Positions 34,305-43,298 are shown, numbered from the stretch's first letter. The stretch is DNA of 64,000 bases from Oerskovia paurometabola (GCF_016907365.1 NZ_JAFBBV010000001.1:62001-126000); one strand, 5' to 3'. A program made the numbers and translations. The notes: a model not told the origin generated them from the letters alone.

Positions 34305-35693
34305 TCAGCGGCTCAGCGCCTCGACACTCCGCGGCTCGTCGTCACCGGCGGCGCCGGGCACGTCCAGCCCGCGCAACGGGTACACCCAGAAGCAGAGCCA
34401 GGCCAGCGCGGCCACCACGAGCGGCACGCCGCCCATGAGCACGCGGATCCCGGTCGACACGGCCTCGGGCTGGTCCGCCACCGAGAGACCGGCGTCGTAG
34501 CCCGTCGCGCCGAGGACCGCCGCGATGACGACCGCCTGCACGATCACCGAGCCGCGCACCACGAACCCGTTGACCCCGAAGTACATGCCCTCGCGGCGCA
34601 GCCCGGTCCGCCGCTCGTCGTCGTCGATGACCTGGCCGAGCGCGACCTCGAGGAGCTGCATCATGCCCGCGACCCCGATGCCCACGAGCCCGGCCACGGC
34701 CATGGCCCCCGGCAGCGACCCGGGCAGCATGAACAGCCCCACGGCCACGCCGTACGCCGCGACCGACCACAGCAACGCCCGGCGCGGCCCGACCTTGCGG
34801 ACCACCCAGGACCAGCCGACGATCGCGGGGATCGCGACGACGAAGATCGGCGCGAGCACGAGCGTCGCGTCGGCCTCGGCACCGCCCAGCACGTAGCGCA
34901 CGTAGAACGGCACCGACGCGAGCAGGAGCGCGGTCGTGGACTGGAGCAGCAGGGACCCCAGGACGTACGTCACGAACGCCTTGTTCGCGAACGTGTACCG
35001 GAGCTGTTCGCGCAGCGGCAGCGCGGCCTCGCGGGCCTTGACCTCGACCTCGTCGACGGGCCTCTCGACCATGCCCGCGAGCGACCACAGGTAGAACGCG
35101 AGGCACAGCGCACCGAGCACGAGTCCCATGCCGACCCACCCGAGCGGCGAGCCGTAGAGCAGCGGTGCCGCGGCGGTGCCCAGGATCATCCCGACCAGGC
35201 CGAAGATCTGGCGCGGCGTGTTGCCCCGGGCGCGCTCCGCCGTCGTGCGGAAGATCTCCGGGAAGAGCGCCGAGGTGTTGAGGACGACCGCGACGTACGC
35301 GACGTCGTAGACCGCGACCACCACGAGGAACCAGACGAGCAGCCCCGTGGGGCTGACCTCGGGAGGCATCCACACGAGCGAGAACGCCGCGACGAGCGGC
35401 ACGATCCCCAGCCCGATCCACGGGACGCGGCGCCCCCAGCGGGTGCGGTGCCGGTCGGAGGCCGCGCCGACGAGCGGGTTGAGGACTGCGTTGAGGATGC
35501 CGTGCGCGACCATCGCGCCCGCGACCCAGCCCGCGGGGAGCCGCAGGTGGTCGACGTAGAAGAACACCACGAACGCCGAGAACGTCTGCGCCATGAGGTT
35601 CGCGGGGAACGCCGAGGCGCCGTAGGCGAGGGTCTGACCGCGCGTGGGGAGACCGGTCAGACGGCGGTCGCGCAGGGCCGTGAGCGCGCTCAT
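34305..35693 (-). CDS. GPH-family (MFS) sugar transporter
   Basis: Twelve-helix cation symporter of 462 residues. The motif NPLVGAASDRHRTRWGRRVP identifies the glycoside-pentoside-hexuronide family, whose members import disaccharides or glycosides with Na+ or H+. The ATG overlaps the stop of the ChbG-like gene (ATGA). It is the last gene of the ROK-ChbG-transporter operon and is followed by a long palindrome. The imported sugar is not defined by the sequence. Confidence 0.87.
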   Translation of the reverse strand: MSALTALRDRRLTGLPTRGQTLAYGASAFPANLMAQTFSAFVVFFYVDHLRLPAGWVAGAMVAHGILNAVLNPLVGAASDRHRTRWGRRVPWIGLGIVPLVAAFSLVWMPPEVSPTGLLVWFLVVVAVYDVAYVAVVLNTSALFPEIFRTTAERARGNTPRQIFGLVGMILGTAAAPLLYGSPLGWVGMGLVLGALCLAFYLWSLAGMVERPVDEVEVKAREAALPLREQLRYTFANKAFVTYVLGSLLLQSTTALLLASVPFYVRYVLGGAEADATLVLAPIFVVAIPAIVGWSWVVRKVGPRRALLWSVAAYGVAVGLFMLPGSLPGAMAVAGLVGIGVAGMMQLLEVALGQVIDDDERRTGLRREGMYFGVNGFVVRGSVIVQAVVIAAVLGATGYDAGLSVADQPEAVSTGIRVLMGGVPLVVAALAWLCFWVYPLRGLDVPGAAGDDEPRSVEALSR

Positions 35694-36679
35694 CGAGCAC
35701 CCCCGACGGCGTCGCTCGCCCGCGCGGACAGGGCGCCCGAGGCGTCTCGCGCCCGGGGTTCGAGCCCGCGCTGGACGTCGCGCAGGTCGCGCCAGCCGAC
35801 GCGCACGATCCCTTCCTCGGCGAGGGTCGCGGCGACGTCGGGGTCGGCGAGCAGCCGGCGCTCGAAGCCGCGCTTGGCGACCGAGTGGTCGGCGACGTCG
35901 CCGAGCTCGTCGTCGTCGAGCATGGGGTGCAGGAAGACCTCGGTGACCCCCGGCTCGGTCGCGCGGAGCAGGTCGAGGAAGCCCGCCTTCATCGAGGCGA
36001 AGTCCTCCTCGTCGGGCGTCCCCTCCCCGAGGAGCTCGAAGGGGTGGGTGGCGAGGTGGTCGAGGATCACGACGCCGGCCGAGTCGGCCGCCGCCGCGGC
36101 CTGGTCGAGCACCGACCGGTACGTGTCGGGCAGCCCCAGGCCGACCGTGCGCGGCAGCCGGAACGGCAGGCCGTGACGGGCCGCGAGCCCGAAGACCTGC
36201 GGCAGGAGGCTGCGGCCCGTCTCCAGCCCGTAGACCGAGCCCATGTGGTTGTCGAGGTGCGTGACGTCCATGCCGGCGGCGAGCGCCGCGTCGAGCTGGG
36301 CGGCGAGCTCGGCCACGACGTCCGCGTCGCTCGCCCGGAGCTCGACGCTGCGGCAGTCGGCCGGGAAGTACCCGGCGTCGTCGACGAGGGTCGTCCCGAT
36401 CCCGGTGAGAGGGCGCCACCGGTACCGGGTCCACTCGCTCGTGAGCACGAGGTGCACGCCCAGGTCGAGGTCGGTGCGGTCGGCCGCGAACGCGAGCGCC
36501 TCGGGGGCCCACGGGCACGGCACCATGAGCGTCGCGGAGTCGAGGTGGCCCGCGACGAGCAGCTCGGTGATCGCGCGGTTGGCGGCGCGGCACATGCCGA
36601 AGTCGTCGGCGTTGAGGATCAGCGCCCGGGCGTCCGGCGGGAGGCCGAGCCGGGTCACGAGGTCAGAGGGTGCGCGCAT
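35690..36679 (-). CDS. ChbG/HpnK-family carbohydrate deacetylase
   Basis: YdjC/ChbG-type metal-dependent deacetylase of 329 residues. Metal-binding motifs are visible: ALILNADDFGMCRAANRAI (Asp-Asp), THLDNHMGSVY (His ... His) and EVFLHPMLDD. Characterised relatives remove an N-acetyl group from chito-oligosaccharides or diacetylated sugars. The ATG at 36679 follows GAGGAG by six nucleotides. It overlaps the end of the ROK regulator gene and the start of the transporter gene, so the three are one operon. The likely role is to deacetylate an imported amino-sugar glycoside. Confidence 0.88.
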   Translation of the reverse strand: MRAPSDLVTRLGLPPDARALILNADDFGMCRAANRAITELLVAGHLDSATLMVPCPWAPEALAFAADRTDLDLGVHLVLTSEWTRYRWRPLTGIGTTLVDDAGYFPADCRSVELRASDADVVAELAAQLDAALAAGMDVTHLDNHMGSVYGLETGRSLLPQVFGLAARHGLPFRLPRTVGLGLPDTYRSVLDQAAAAADSAGVVILDHLATHPFELLGEGTPDEEDFASMKAGFLDLLRATEPGVTEVFLHPMLDDDELGDVADHSVAKRGFERRLLADPDVAATLAEEGIVRVGWRDLRDVQRGLEPRARDASGALSARASDAVGGAR

Positions 36680-37913
36680 CGTCGGCTCCTCGGGAGGAGA
36701 GGCCGGTGGTGAGGTCTGCGTCGAGGGGCGCGTCGTCGTCGGGCAGGTCCTCCGACTCGGCGGCGCGCCGTACCGCGGCCGTGAACGCCTGGTCGCGCAG
36801 CGCGTCCCGCGCGAGGGCCGCGGCGCCGAGCAGCACGGCGTCGGCCGCGACGGCGCTGGGTTCGACCACGATCGGCAGGATGCCGACCCGTTCGGCGAGG
36901 TAGGTCTGGACGCGGCCCAGGACCGCGTCCTCGCGCGCGACGCCCGCGAGGAAGATCTTCTGCGGTTCGAGCAGGAGCGCGACCGACGCGACGAGCACGG
37001 CGAGGCGTCCGGCGAGCTCGTCGACGACCGCGACGGCACGCTCGTCGCCGTCGTCCGCGAGGTCGAGGACCTCGTGCGGTGCGAGACCTGCGGGCAGGCC
37101 GGCCTCCTTGGCCGAGGTCGCGAGCGACGCGGCGCCGATGCTCTCGGCGCCGAGGGCGCGGCCGGGCTGCGGGAGGAACGCGACCTCGCCGGCCCCGCCG
37201 GACGCGCCGCGGTGCAGCCTGCCGTCGATGACGATGCCCGCGCCCAGCCCGATCCCCAGGCGCAGCAGCACGAACGAGTCGAGCCCCTTGCCCGCGCCCG
37301 TGCGCTGCTCGGCGATCGCGGCGAGGTTGACGTCGTTCTCGAGCACGACGGGACAGCCGAGGCCTTCCTCGAGGGCCGCGTGCAACGTGGGCCCGCCCTT
37401 CTCGAGGCCGGGCACGCGGCGCACCATGGCGTGGTCGGCGTCCACGATCGCCGGGAGCCCGACGACGGCGCACCGGACCGCGACGGACTCGGCGCCCGTG
37501 TCGTGGCGCACCGCGGCGACGCAGTGCGCGGCGAGCTTCTCGACCGTGCTCGCGCGCGCCTCGGGCTCCTTCGCGGACAGCGGCTGCTCGGCGCGGGCTC
37601 GGACGCGGCCGACGAGGTCGACCAGCGCGACACGGACGCGCACGTGACCGATGTCGACCGCGAGCGCGTACCCGTGCTCGGGGTCGACGCGGTACAGCGT
37701 GGCTGCGGGGCCGCGTCTGTCGTGGTCGAGACCGGCCTCCTCGACGAGCCCGTGCTCGACGAAGGTGCGCAGCGCGAGCGCCACGGTGGTCTTGGACAGG
37801 CCCGTGGCCGCGACGATCTCGGGTCGTCCGAGCGTGTCGTGGGCGTCGAGCACCTCGAGGACTGCGCGGGCGTTGATCTCCCGGAGCAGTCGTTGATCTC
37901 CTGCAAGAAGCAT
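36663..37913 (-). CDS. ROK-family transcriptional regulator
   Basis: Repressor of 416 residues. The N-terminal winged helix is seen in RPEIVAATGLSKTTVALALR. The sugar-kinase-like domain is seen in YALAVDIGHVRVRVALVDLV, VVLENDVNLAAIAEQ and GIGLGAGIVIDGRLHRGASG. The usual ROK zinc cluster CxCGxxGC is absent: the segment after GAGEVAF reads LPQPGRALGAE. It heads the operon encoding a deacetylase and sugar transporter, and probably responds to that sugar. Confidence 0.9.
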   Translation of the reverse strand: MLLAGDQRLLREINARAVLEVLDAHDTLGRPEIVAATGLSKTTVALALRTFVEHGLVEEAGLDHDRRGPAATLYRVDPEHGYALAVDIGHVRVRVALVDLVGRVRARAEQPLSAKEPEARASTVEKLAAHCVAAVRHDTGAESVAVRCAVVGLPAIVDADHAMVRRVPGLEKGGPTLHAALEEGLGCPVVLENDVNLAAIAEQRTGAGKGLDSFVLLRLGIGLGAGIVIDGRLHRGASGGAGEVAFLPQPGRALGAESIGAASLATSAKEAGLPAGLAPHEVLDLADDGDERAVAVVDELAGRLAVLVASVALLLEPQKIFLAGVAREDAVLGRVQTYLAERVGILPIVVEPSAVAADAVLLGAAALARDALRDQAFTAAVRRAAESEDLPDDDAPLDADLTTGLSSRGADDARTL

Positions 37914-38062
37914 GTCTACCGGTCTCCGTCGACGGTCGTTCCCCTGGACATGAGTAGGTCGGAAACCTCCCTACCCGGGCGAGAGTACCGCGCCAGGGTT
38001 CGTGCGCGCTCGGCGAGCGGAGAGTGTTCACCCCCGTGTCCGGGCCTGCGGTGCGGAGCGCT

Positions 38063-38174
38063 CTCGGGGTTCACCCCGAGGGCGAGATGGGGGGAACACC
38101 CCATGTCGCCGAGAGGTCCGCGCACCCTAGCCTCGATGGTGGTGGGCCCCGCCGGGGGGCGGGGCCCCCACCAC
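38063..38174 (+). promoter_or_regulatory. Structured leader: three consecutive hairpins before the DUF4097 lipoprotein
   Basis: Within the 299-nt gap between divergent genes lie three stems in a row. P1 is CTCGGGGT-TC-ACCCCGAG (38063-38080). P2 is GGCGA-g-ATGGGG-N6-CCCCAT-g-TCGCC (38081-38110). P3 spans 38139-38174 with about 15 bp, a two-base bulge and a GGGG loop, ending 38 nt before the start codon. P2 contains the ATGGGG-N6-CCCCAT palindrome also found at 26779. It could be an RNA leader, protein-binding sites, or both. No known riboswitch class is recognised. Confidence 0.5.
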
Positions 38175-38212
38175 TCCACGAACGCCTCGGACACGACGAA
38201 CAGGGGATCGAC

Positions 38213-38947
38213 ATGCGGACCACGAACCGGCGACTGGTGACGGCGGGCCTGGTGGCCGTCGCGGCGGTCACGCTCGGGGCGTGCGGGTTCGGGCCGCGGT
38301 CGATCGCGACCGACACCTACACCGTCACGGACGAGATCACCGCGGTGCGCCTCGACCTCGAGGCCGGCTCCGTCACGCTGCGCGGGGACGGCTCGGCGAC
38401 CGAGGTCGGCATCGAGCGCACGGTCGACTACGCGGGCTCCTACCCCGAGCAGGAGACGCACCGCGTCGAGGACGGCGTCCTCGTCCTGTCCGGGTGCGGT
38501 CGGTACTGCTCGGCGAGCTACTCGATCGACCTGCCCGCCGGGCTGCCCGTCACGGGCGAGACGTCGCACGGCAGCATCGACCTGGACGCGACCGGCGCGG
38601 TCGACGTCGAGACGTCGAACGGGTCCATCACCCTCACCGACGTCGACGCGCGGATCGTCGCGCGGACCTCCAACGGCAAGATCACCGGGACCCGGCTCGG
38701 AGGCACCGACGGCATCGACGCCGAGACGTCGAACGGGTCGGTCGAGATCTCGATCACGACCCCGCAGGACGTCCGCGCGGCGACCGACAACGGCAAGGTC
38801 CAGGTCCAGGTCCCCGACGGCAGCTACCGGGTGCACGCCGAGACCGACCTGGGCGGCACGGACGTCAGCGTCCCGGACGACCCCGACGGCGAGTTCACGA
38901 TCGACGCGTCCTCGTCCAACGGGCGGGTCACCGTCTCACGCGGCTGA
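38213..38947 (+). CDS. DUF4097-type lipoprotein
   Basis: Secreted, lipid-anchored protein of 244 residues with signal peptide and lipobox TLGAC. The body is a beta-helix of short repeats with the recurrent words ETSNGSI, TSNGKI, ETSNGSV and TDNGKV, which define DUF4097 (adhesin-like). Two cysteines (GCGRYC) could pair. Related proteins sit in envelope-stress loci with LiaX-like roles in some Gram-positives, but no function is assigned here. A strongly structured leader precedes it. The promoter region is shared with the ROK gene. Confidence 0.82.
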   Translation: MRTTNRRLVTAGLVAVAAVTLGACGFGPRSIATDTYTVTDEITAVRLDLEAGSVTLRGDGSATEVGIERTVDYAGSYPEQETHRVEDGVLVLSGCGRYCSASYSIDLPAGLPVTGETSHGSIDLDATGAVDVETSNGSITLTDVDARIVARTSNGKITGTRLGGTDGIDAETSNGSVEISITTPQDVRAATDNGKVQVQVPDGSYRVHAETDLGGTDVSVPDDPDGEFTIDASSSNGRVTVSRG

Positions 38948-38983
38948 GGTGGCGCCGGGACGCCGTCGCACGCGCCACGCGCG

Positions 38984-39844
38984 TCATGGTGCCGGGCGGG
39001 AACCCAGCACTCCCCGCACCACGTCCGTGACCGGGCGCGGAGGGCGTCCGAGCAGCTCCGCCAGGTGGTCCGCGTCGTCGTCCCCGCGCGCGAGGAAGCC
39101 CGCACCGAGGGTCGCGAAGATCGACGCCGCGTGCGCCACCTGGTAGGGCGGGACCCCTGCGGCCAGCGCGTCCCAGGTTCCGCCGAGCGGAGCCGCCTCG
39201 TACCTGCCACCGACGAGCGCGGCGACGTCCGACCCCGTGAGGCGCGCGTCCCCGGCGAGCTCGTAGACGCGTCCCGCATGCCCTGACCTCCGACCCGCGC
39301 GGACGTCGTCGTGCACCTCGGCGGCCACCTGTGCGGCCACGTCCGCGAGGTCGTCGCGATGGACCACGGACACCGCGCCGTCTCCCCACGGAGCCGCGAA
39401 CACGCCGTCGGGCTGCGCCGTGAACCCGACCGCGAGCGCCACCGGGACCTCGGCGTACAGGCCGTTACGCAGGATCGTCACGTCGAACGGCGCGCCCGCG
39501 AGCCGGGCCTCGGTCCACCGGTGGGCCAGCGCGATCGTCAACCGTTCGGCCGTGCCCGCGAGGCTCGTGTAGACCACGTGCCGCACACCGGCGGTCGCCG
39601 CGGCGTCGACCACCGCCCCGTGCCGTGCCCGCACGACGTCGTCCTCGGCGTACCCCGCCGAGACCACGAGGAGCACGTCGACCCCGTCGAGCGCGGCGGG
39701 CAGGGTCTCGGGCCGGTCGAAGTCGACCAGCCGCGCGCCGGGCCCCCGGGGCTCTCGAGACCCCCTCAGCACGTCGTCCCGGTCGGCGAGGCGGGCGGCG
39801 ACCGCCCCACCGAGGGCGCCGGAGGTTCCGGTGACGAGCAGCAT
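38984..39844 (-). CDS. NmrA-like NAD(P)-binding atypical SDR
   Basis: Rossmann-fold protein of 286 residues starting MLLVTGTSGALGGAVAARLA, the dinucleotide motif of atypical short-chain dehydrogenases. ARLVDFDRPETL and VRHVVYTSLAG fit NmrA/QOR2-like quinone reductases. The canonical YxxxK is not obvious, as is common in NmrA proteins. It is divergent from an HxlR regulator gene 86 nt away, a typical redox-response arrangement. Confidence 0.86.
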   Translation of the reverse strand: MLLVTGTSGALGGAVAARLADRDDVLRGSREPRGPGARLVDFDRPETLPAALDGVDVLLVVSAGYAEDDVVRARHGAVVDAAATAGVRHVVYTSLAGTAERLTIALAHRWTEARLAGAPFDVTILRNGLYAEVPVALAVGFTAQPDGVFAAPWGDGAVSVVHRDDLADVAAQVAAEVHDDVRAGRRSGHAGRVYELAGDARLTGSDVAALVGGRYEAAPLGGTWDALAAGVPPYQVAHAASIFATLGAGFLARGDDDADHLAELLGRPPRPVTDVVRGVLGSRPAP

Positions 39845-39930
39845 GGGCAGGTCCTTCCGATGGTGTGGTTGTCTTCACGAGCGGGACCATCGTCGCCGCG
39901 GACCAGGACCGACCGTAAGGAGGCACTTCG

Positions 39931-40344
39931 ATGTCAGCAGGGCACACCGCAGTGACCACGTCCCCCGTCGTCTCGTGCGGCGAACCGCACGAGGACTGCG
40001 GCATCCGTGACGTCCTCGACCGGATCGGCGACAAGTGGTCGGTGCTCGTCGTGGTCGAGCTCGCCCAGGGGGTCCGGCGGTTCCGCGAGCTCCAGCGCGC
40101 GGTCCCGGGGATCTCGCAGCGCATGCTCACGCTCACCGTGCGCCGGCTCGAACGGGACGGCCTGGTCACGCGTACGGTGTTCGCGACCGTGCCCCCGCAG
40201 GTCGAGTACGAGCTCACCGCGTCGGGCCACAGCCTCACGCGGCTGGTCAAGGTCCTGGCCGACTGGTCGGCCGACCACCGCGACGGCATCGCGGCCTCGC
40301 GCGAGCGGTGGGACGCGCTCAACCCGGGCTCCGAGGTGCGCTGA
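39931..40344 (+). CDS. HxlR-family transcriptional regulator
   Basis: Winged-helix regulator of 137 residues. Cysteines in [17 protein letters not shown] precede the HxlR core ([49 protein letters not shown]). HxlR proteins such as HypR/YodB sense reactive species through an N-terminal cysteine. The divergent NmrA-like gene is the probable target. AAGGAGG lies eight nucleotides before the ATG. Confidence 0.9.
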   Translation: MSAGHTAVTTSPVVSCGEPHEDCGIRDVLDRIGDKWSVLVVVELAQGVRRFRELQRAVPGISQRMLTLTVRRLERDGLVTRTVFATVPPQVEYELTASGHSLTRLVKVLADWSADHRDGIAASRERWDALNPGSEVR

Positions 40345-40392
40345 GGCACGCGGCCGGGCGCGCCGCCGTCGGGCACGCGCCGCCCGGGCGCG

Positions 40393-40863
40393 CTAGAGCG
40401 GTCCCAGGACGTCGCGGACGTCGGCGTCGAGCGCGAGCGAGTCGAGCACCGTGAGCAGCGCGCGCTCCTCGTAGCGGAAGTGGGACTCCATGATCGCGGC
40501 GACCCCCTCGAGGTGACGGTCGAGCTCGTCCGGCGTCGCCGCCCGGTCGACCGCGGCCAGCAGCCCGCTCAGCAGGTGCGCGATCATCGAGTGGTCCTGC
40601 CTCAGGTTGCGCAGGGTCCCGACCAGCTCGGGGTGGGCGGCCGCGATCGCGGGGAACAGCTCGCGGTCCTCGCCCTCGTGGTGGCCCGTCAGGGCGGTGC
40701 AGAAGCCGTGGCAGAACAGCAGCAGGTCGCGGGTCGCGGGTTCGGCGGGCTCTCCGTCGTCGAGCGCGGCCCGGGTCGCGCGCAGCGCCTCGCGCAGCCG
40801 GGCGTGCACGGCGCGCAGCTCGCGGCTCCAGGCGACGAGCCTGGTCTTCTCGCCCTCAGTCAC
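40393..40863 (-). CDS. Hemerythrin-like (HHE) domain protein
   Basis: Four-helix cation-binding protein of 156 residues. Likely iron ligands are His in FCHGFCTALTGHHEGEDREL, in DHSMIAHLLSG and in IMESHFRYEERALL, the E/H pattern of HHE domains. Such proteins bind a di-iron centre and sense or scavenge oxygen or nitric oxide species. No neighbouring gene clarifies the role. GTG start. Confidence 0.85.
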   Translation of the reverse strand: MTEGEKTRLVAWSRELRAVHARLREALRATRAALDDGEPAEPATRDLLLFCHGFCTALTGHHEGEDRELFPAIAAAHPELVGTLRNLRQDHSMIAHLLSGLLAAVDRAATPDELDRHLEGVAAIMESHFRYEERALLTVLDSLALDADVRDVLGPL

Positions 40864-40964
40864 GCGAGGGCGAAGGGGTCGACGTCGTCATCGTCGTGCT
40901 CCTTCGTGTCCGGCGCCTCCATGCCTGGCACGGTCTGCCACCGGCACGCGACGCTGCGCAGACC

Positions 40965-41597
40965 CTACCGGACGTCGACCCACGCGGGGCGCCGTGCGTC
41001 GTCGACGCGCACGACCACGTCGGCGTCCCGCTCCGGGGCGACCTCTGCCCGGTACCGCGCGTACGCGGGCAGCGTCCAGGCGTCCGCAGGTGGCGTGCGC
41101 CGCGCGAGGGTCGCGTCCTGGAGCGCCAGGTGGACGGTCAGGTCGACGTCGAGCCCGCGCCCGAGCGACAGCGACCCGTCGAGCAGCACGACCAGCCCCG
41201 GGGGCGCCTCGACGTAGTCGGCGCGCGTCGAGCGCGACGTCACGGGGTCGCGAAGGCTCGGCAGGTAGCGCCCGTCCCCGTCCGGCCCGACGGCGGTCAG
41301 CACCTCCCGGTTCAGCGCCCCGACGTCGATCCACTCGTCGAGCAACGAGTCCGGGTCCTCGTGGCCGTGCTCGAGCCGCAGCGACGCGGGGCGCAGGAAG
41401 TCCCGCACACCGATGCGCGCCGTCGGGCGGCCCGCGACGCGCAGGGGTTCGACGAGCTGGTCGGCGAGCGTCTCCGGGTGCGTCGAGGGGTGGCCGTCGA
41501 CGAGCACGCGCACCGCACCACCGGCACGGGGGTGGCCCGCGACGAGCGCGGCGACCCGCGCGACCAGGACCTCGGGGCTGACCGGCTCGACGCGCAC
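40965..41597 (-). CDS. Uridine-kinase-like P-loop-fold protein lacking Walker A lysine
   Basis: Protein of 210 residues with the overall order of uridine-kinase-like proteins: strand plus loop VDGHPSTHPETLADQL (33-48), a FLRPASLRLEHGHEDPDSLL segment like the family's substrate loop, and LVVLLDGSLSLGRGLDVDL. Aligned with the usual DGxxGxGKTT, the P-loop lysine is replaced by proline, so normal ATP binding is unlikely. The GTG at 41597 lies five nucleotides after the AraC stop, so the two genes probably share a transcript. Function unknown. Confidence 0.7.
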   Translation of the reverse strand: MRVEPVSPEVLVARVAALVAGHPRAGGAVRVLVDGHPSTHPETLADQLVEPLRVAGRPTARIGVRDFLRPASLRLEHGHEDPDSLLDEWIDVGALNREVLTAVGPDGDGRYLPSLRDPVTSRSTRADYVEAPPGLVVLLDGSLSLGRGLDVDLTVHLALQDATLARRTPPADAWTLPAYARYRAEVAPERDADVVVRVDDARRPAWVDVR

Positions 41598-41601
41598 CCG
41601 G

Positions 41602-42402
41602 TCAGGATGCCACGGGGCCGCGAGGACCAGGGCGCGCACCCGTGCCGAGGTAGTCCTGCGGGCTCGCGTCGAGCACCCGGCGGAACATGGTCGAGAAGGC
41701 AGCCGGGCTCTCGCACCCCAGCGCGCCGGCGACGCGCGTCACGGACTCCCCCGCCGCGAGCCGGGGCAGGGCGGCCAGCACGCACGCACGCTGTCGCCAC
41801 CGGTCGAAGGTCAGGCCGGTCTGCGCCCCGAAACGGCGGTTGAACGTCCGCAGGCTCACGTGCAGCGCGGCCGCCCAGGTCGCGGGCGAGGCATGGGCGT
41901 CCGGGGCGTCGAGGAAGGCGCGGCACATCGCGAGCAGCGCACGGTCGTTCGGCAGCGGGACGTGCAGCGGCAGGGGCGTCATGCGCGACACCTCGAACAG
42001 GAGCAGCCGCACCAGGGCGCCGTCCCGGCCGTGCTCGTCGTACTCCGCGGGCAGGTCGACCGCCTCGAGGAGGAGCTGCCGGGCGAGGGGCGAGACCGTC
42101 ACGACCTCGCACGTGGCCGGTCCCCACGGCGCGGCGACGGGCTCGACGTAGAGGCTGCACGTGCTGACGCCGTACATGGTGACCTGGTGGACGGTCTCCG
42201 GCGGGATCCACACGGCGCGGTGCGTCGGGACGGCCCAGCTGCCGTCGTCCGTCTCGACGTGCATGACCCCGGTCGCCCCGTACAACAGCTGTGCCCGGCG
42301 GTGACGGTGCGGGGGGAGCACCTCGCCCATCGCGTAGTCGGTGCCGATCGGGACGACGTCTCGCGGGACGTCGTCGACCTGGTCGATCGGGGTGTTGCGC
42401 AC
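41602..42402 (-). CDS. AraC-family transcriptional regulator
   Basis: Regulator of 266 residues. The N-terminal cupin is indicated by LPPHRHRRAQLLYGATGVMH. Two C-terminal helix-turn-helices are seen in TWAAALHVSLRTFNRRFGAQTG (written here only in part) and SVTRVAGALGCESPAAFSTM. This AraC subgroup often controls a divergent transporter gene, and a TauE/SafE exporter gene starts 92 nt away on the other strand. The effector is unknown. Confidence 0.9.
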   Translation of the reverse strand: MRNTPIDQVDDVPRDVVPIGTDYAMGEVLPPHRHRRAQLLYGATGVMHVETDDGSWAVPTHRAVWIPPETVHQVTMYGVSTCSLYVEPVAAPWGPATCEVVTVSPLARQLLLEAVDLPAEYDEHGRDGALVRLLLFEVSRMTPLPLHVPLPNDRALLAMCRAFLDAPDAHASPATWAAALHVSLRTFNRRFGAQTGLTFDRWRQRACVLAALPRLAAGESVTRVAGALGCESPAAFSTMFRRVLDASPQDYLGTGARPGPRGPVAS

Positions 42403-42494
42403 ACCACGACCCTAGCGAGCCCTGGCGTGATCGCGAAGGAACCTGGCACTTCCGCGGATGCACGCCACGGGTTCGCTTCCTAGCGTGGACCCTG

Positions 42495-43298
42495 ATGTTT
42501 CTCGTCCTGCTCCTGTCCGGATGCCTCACCGGCGTCACCACCGTCCTCTTCGGCTTCGGCGGCGGCTTCATGATCGTCCCGTTGCTGCTCTGGCTCCTCT
42601 CGGGACCGGGATCCGCACCGCTCACCGAAGACCTGGGGATGCACGTCGCGGTCGCCACCTCGTCCGCGGTCATGGTCGTCAACGCGGGCGTCGCGACGTT
42701 CGCCCAGCACCGTGCAGGGACGCTGAGGACCGACGCGCTCTGGCCCCTCACGGCGTTCATCGCCATCGGCGCGGCGCTCGGCGCCTCGGTCGCCGGCTTC
42801 GTGCCGGGCGAGGTGCTGCGATGGGCGTTCGTCGTCTACCTCGCCGTCACGCTCCTCCACGCGGTGCTGCGCCCGGGGTTCCTCGCCACGGCACGACCCG
42901 CGCGCCCGCTGGGCCGGACGACGACCCTGGTCGTCGGGCCCTCGGTGGGCGCGGTCGCGGCACTGCTGGGCGTGGGTGGCAGCGTCATGACGGTCCCGCT
43001 CTTCCGCCGCCACGGCTGGTCCATGACGGACTCCGCCGGTCTCGCCAACCCGCTCGGCCTGCCCGTCGCCGTCGCCGCCTCGATCACCTACGTGGTGGCC
43101 GGGGGCGCGTCGGCGTCGGTCGTCGGGGCCGGCCACCTCGGCTACGTCGACCTCTCGGCATTCGTCGGCCTGGCGGTCGGATCCGTCCTGGGGATCGTGC
43201 TCACGCGCCGGTTCGTCGGCCGGATGCCCGACCGCGTGCACGCCCGGGCCTACCTCGTGCTGCTCGCGGTGGTCCTCGTGGCGACCGTCGTCGTGTGA
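42495..43298 (+). CDS. TauE/SafE-family anion exporter
   Basis: Membrane protein of 267 residues with about eight helices in two repeated halves. The conserved Gly-rich motifs TTVLFGFGGGFMIVPLLL and VGAVAALLGVGGSVMTVPLF mark the TauE/SafE family, which exports sulfite, sulfoacetate or other small anions. It starts at ATG 42495 with no clear ribosome site. Divergence from the AraC gene suggests regulation by it. Confidence 0.88.
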   Translation: MFLVLLLSGCLTGVTTVLFGFGGGFMIVPLLLWLLSGPGSAPLTEDLGMHVAVATSSAVMVVNAGVATFAQHRAGTLRTDALWPLTAFIAIGAALGASVAGFVPGEVLRWAFVVYLAVTLLHAVLRPGFLATARPARPLGRTTTLVVGPSVGAVAALLGVGGSVMTVPLFRRHGWSMTDSAGLANPLGLPVAVAASITYVVAGGASASVVGAGHLGYVDLSAFVGLAVGSVLGIVLTRRFVGRMPDRVHARAYLVLLAVVLVATVVV

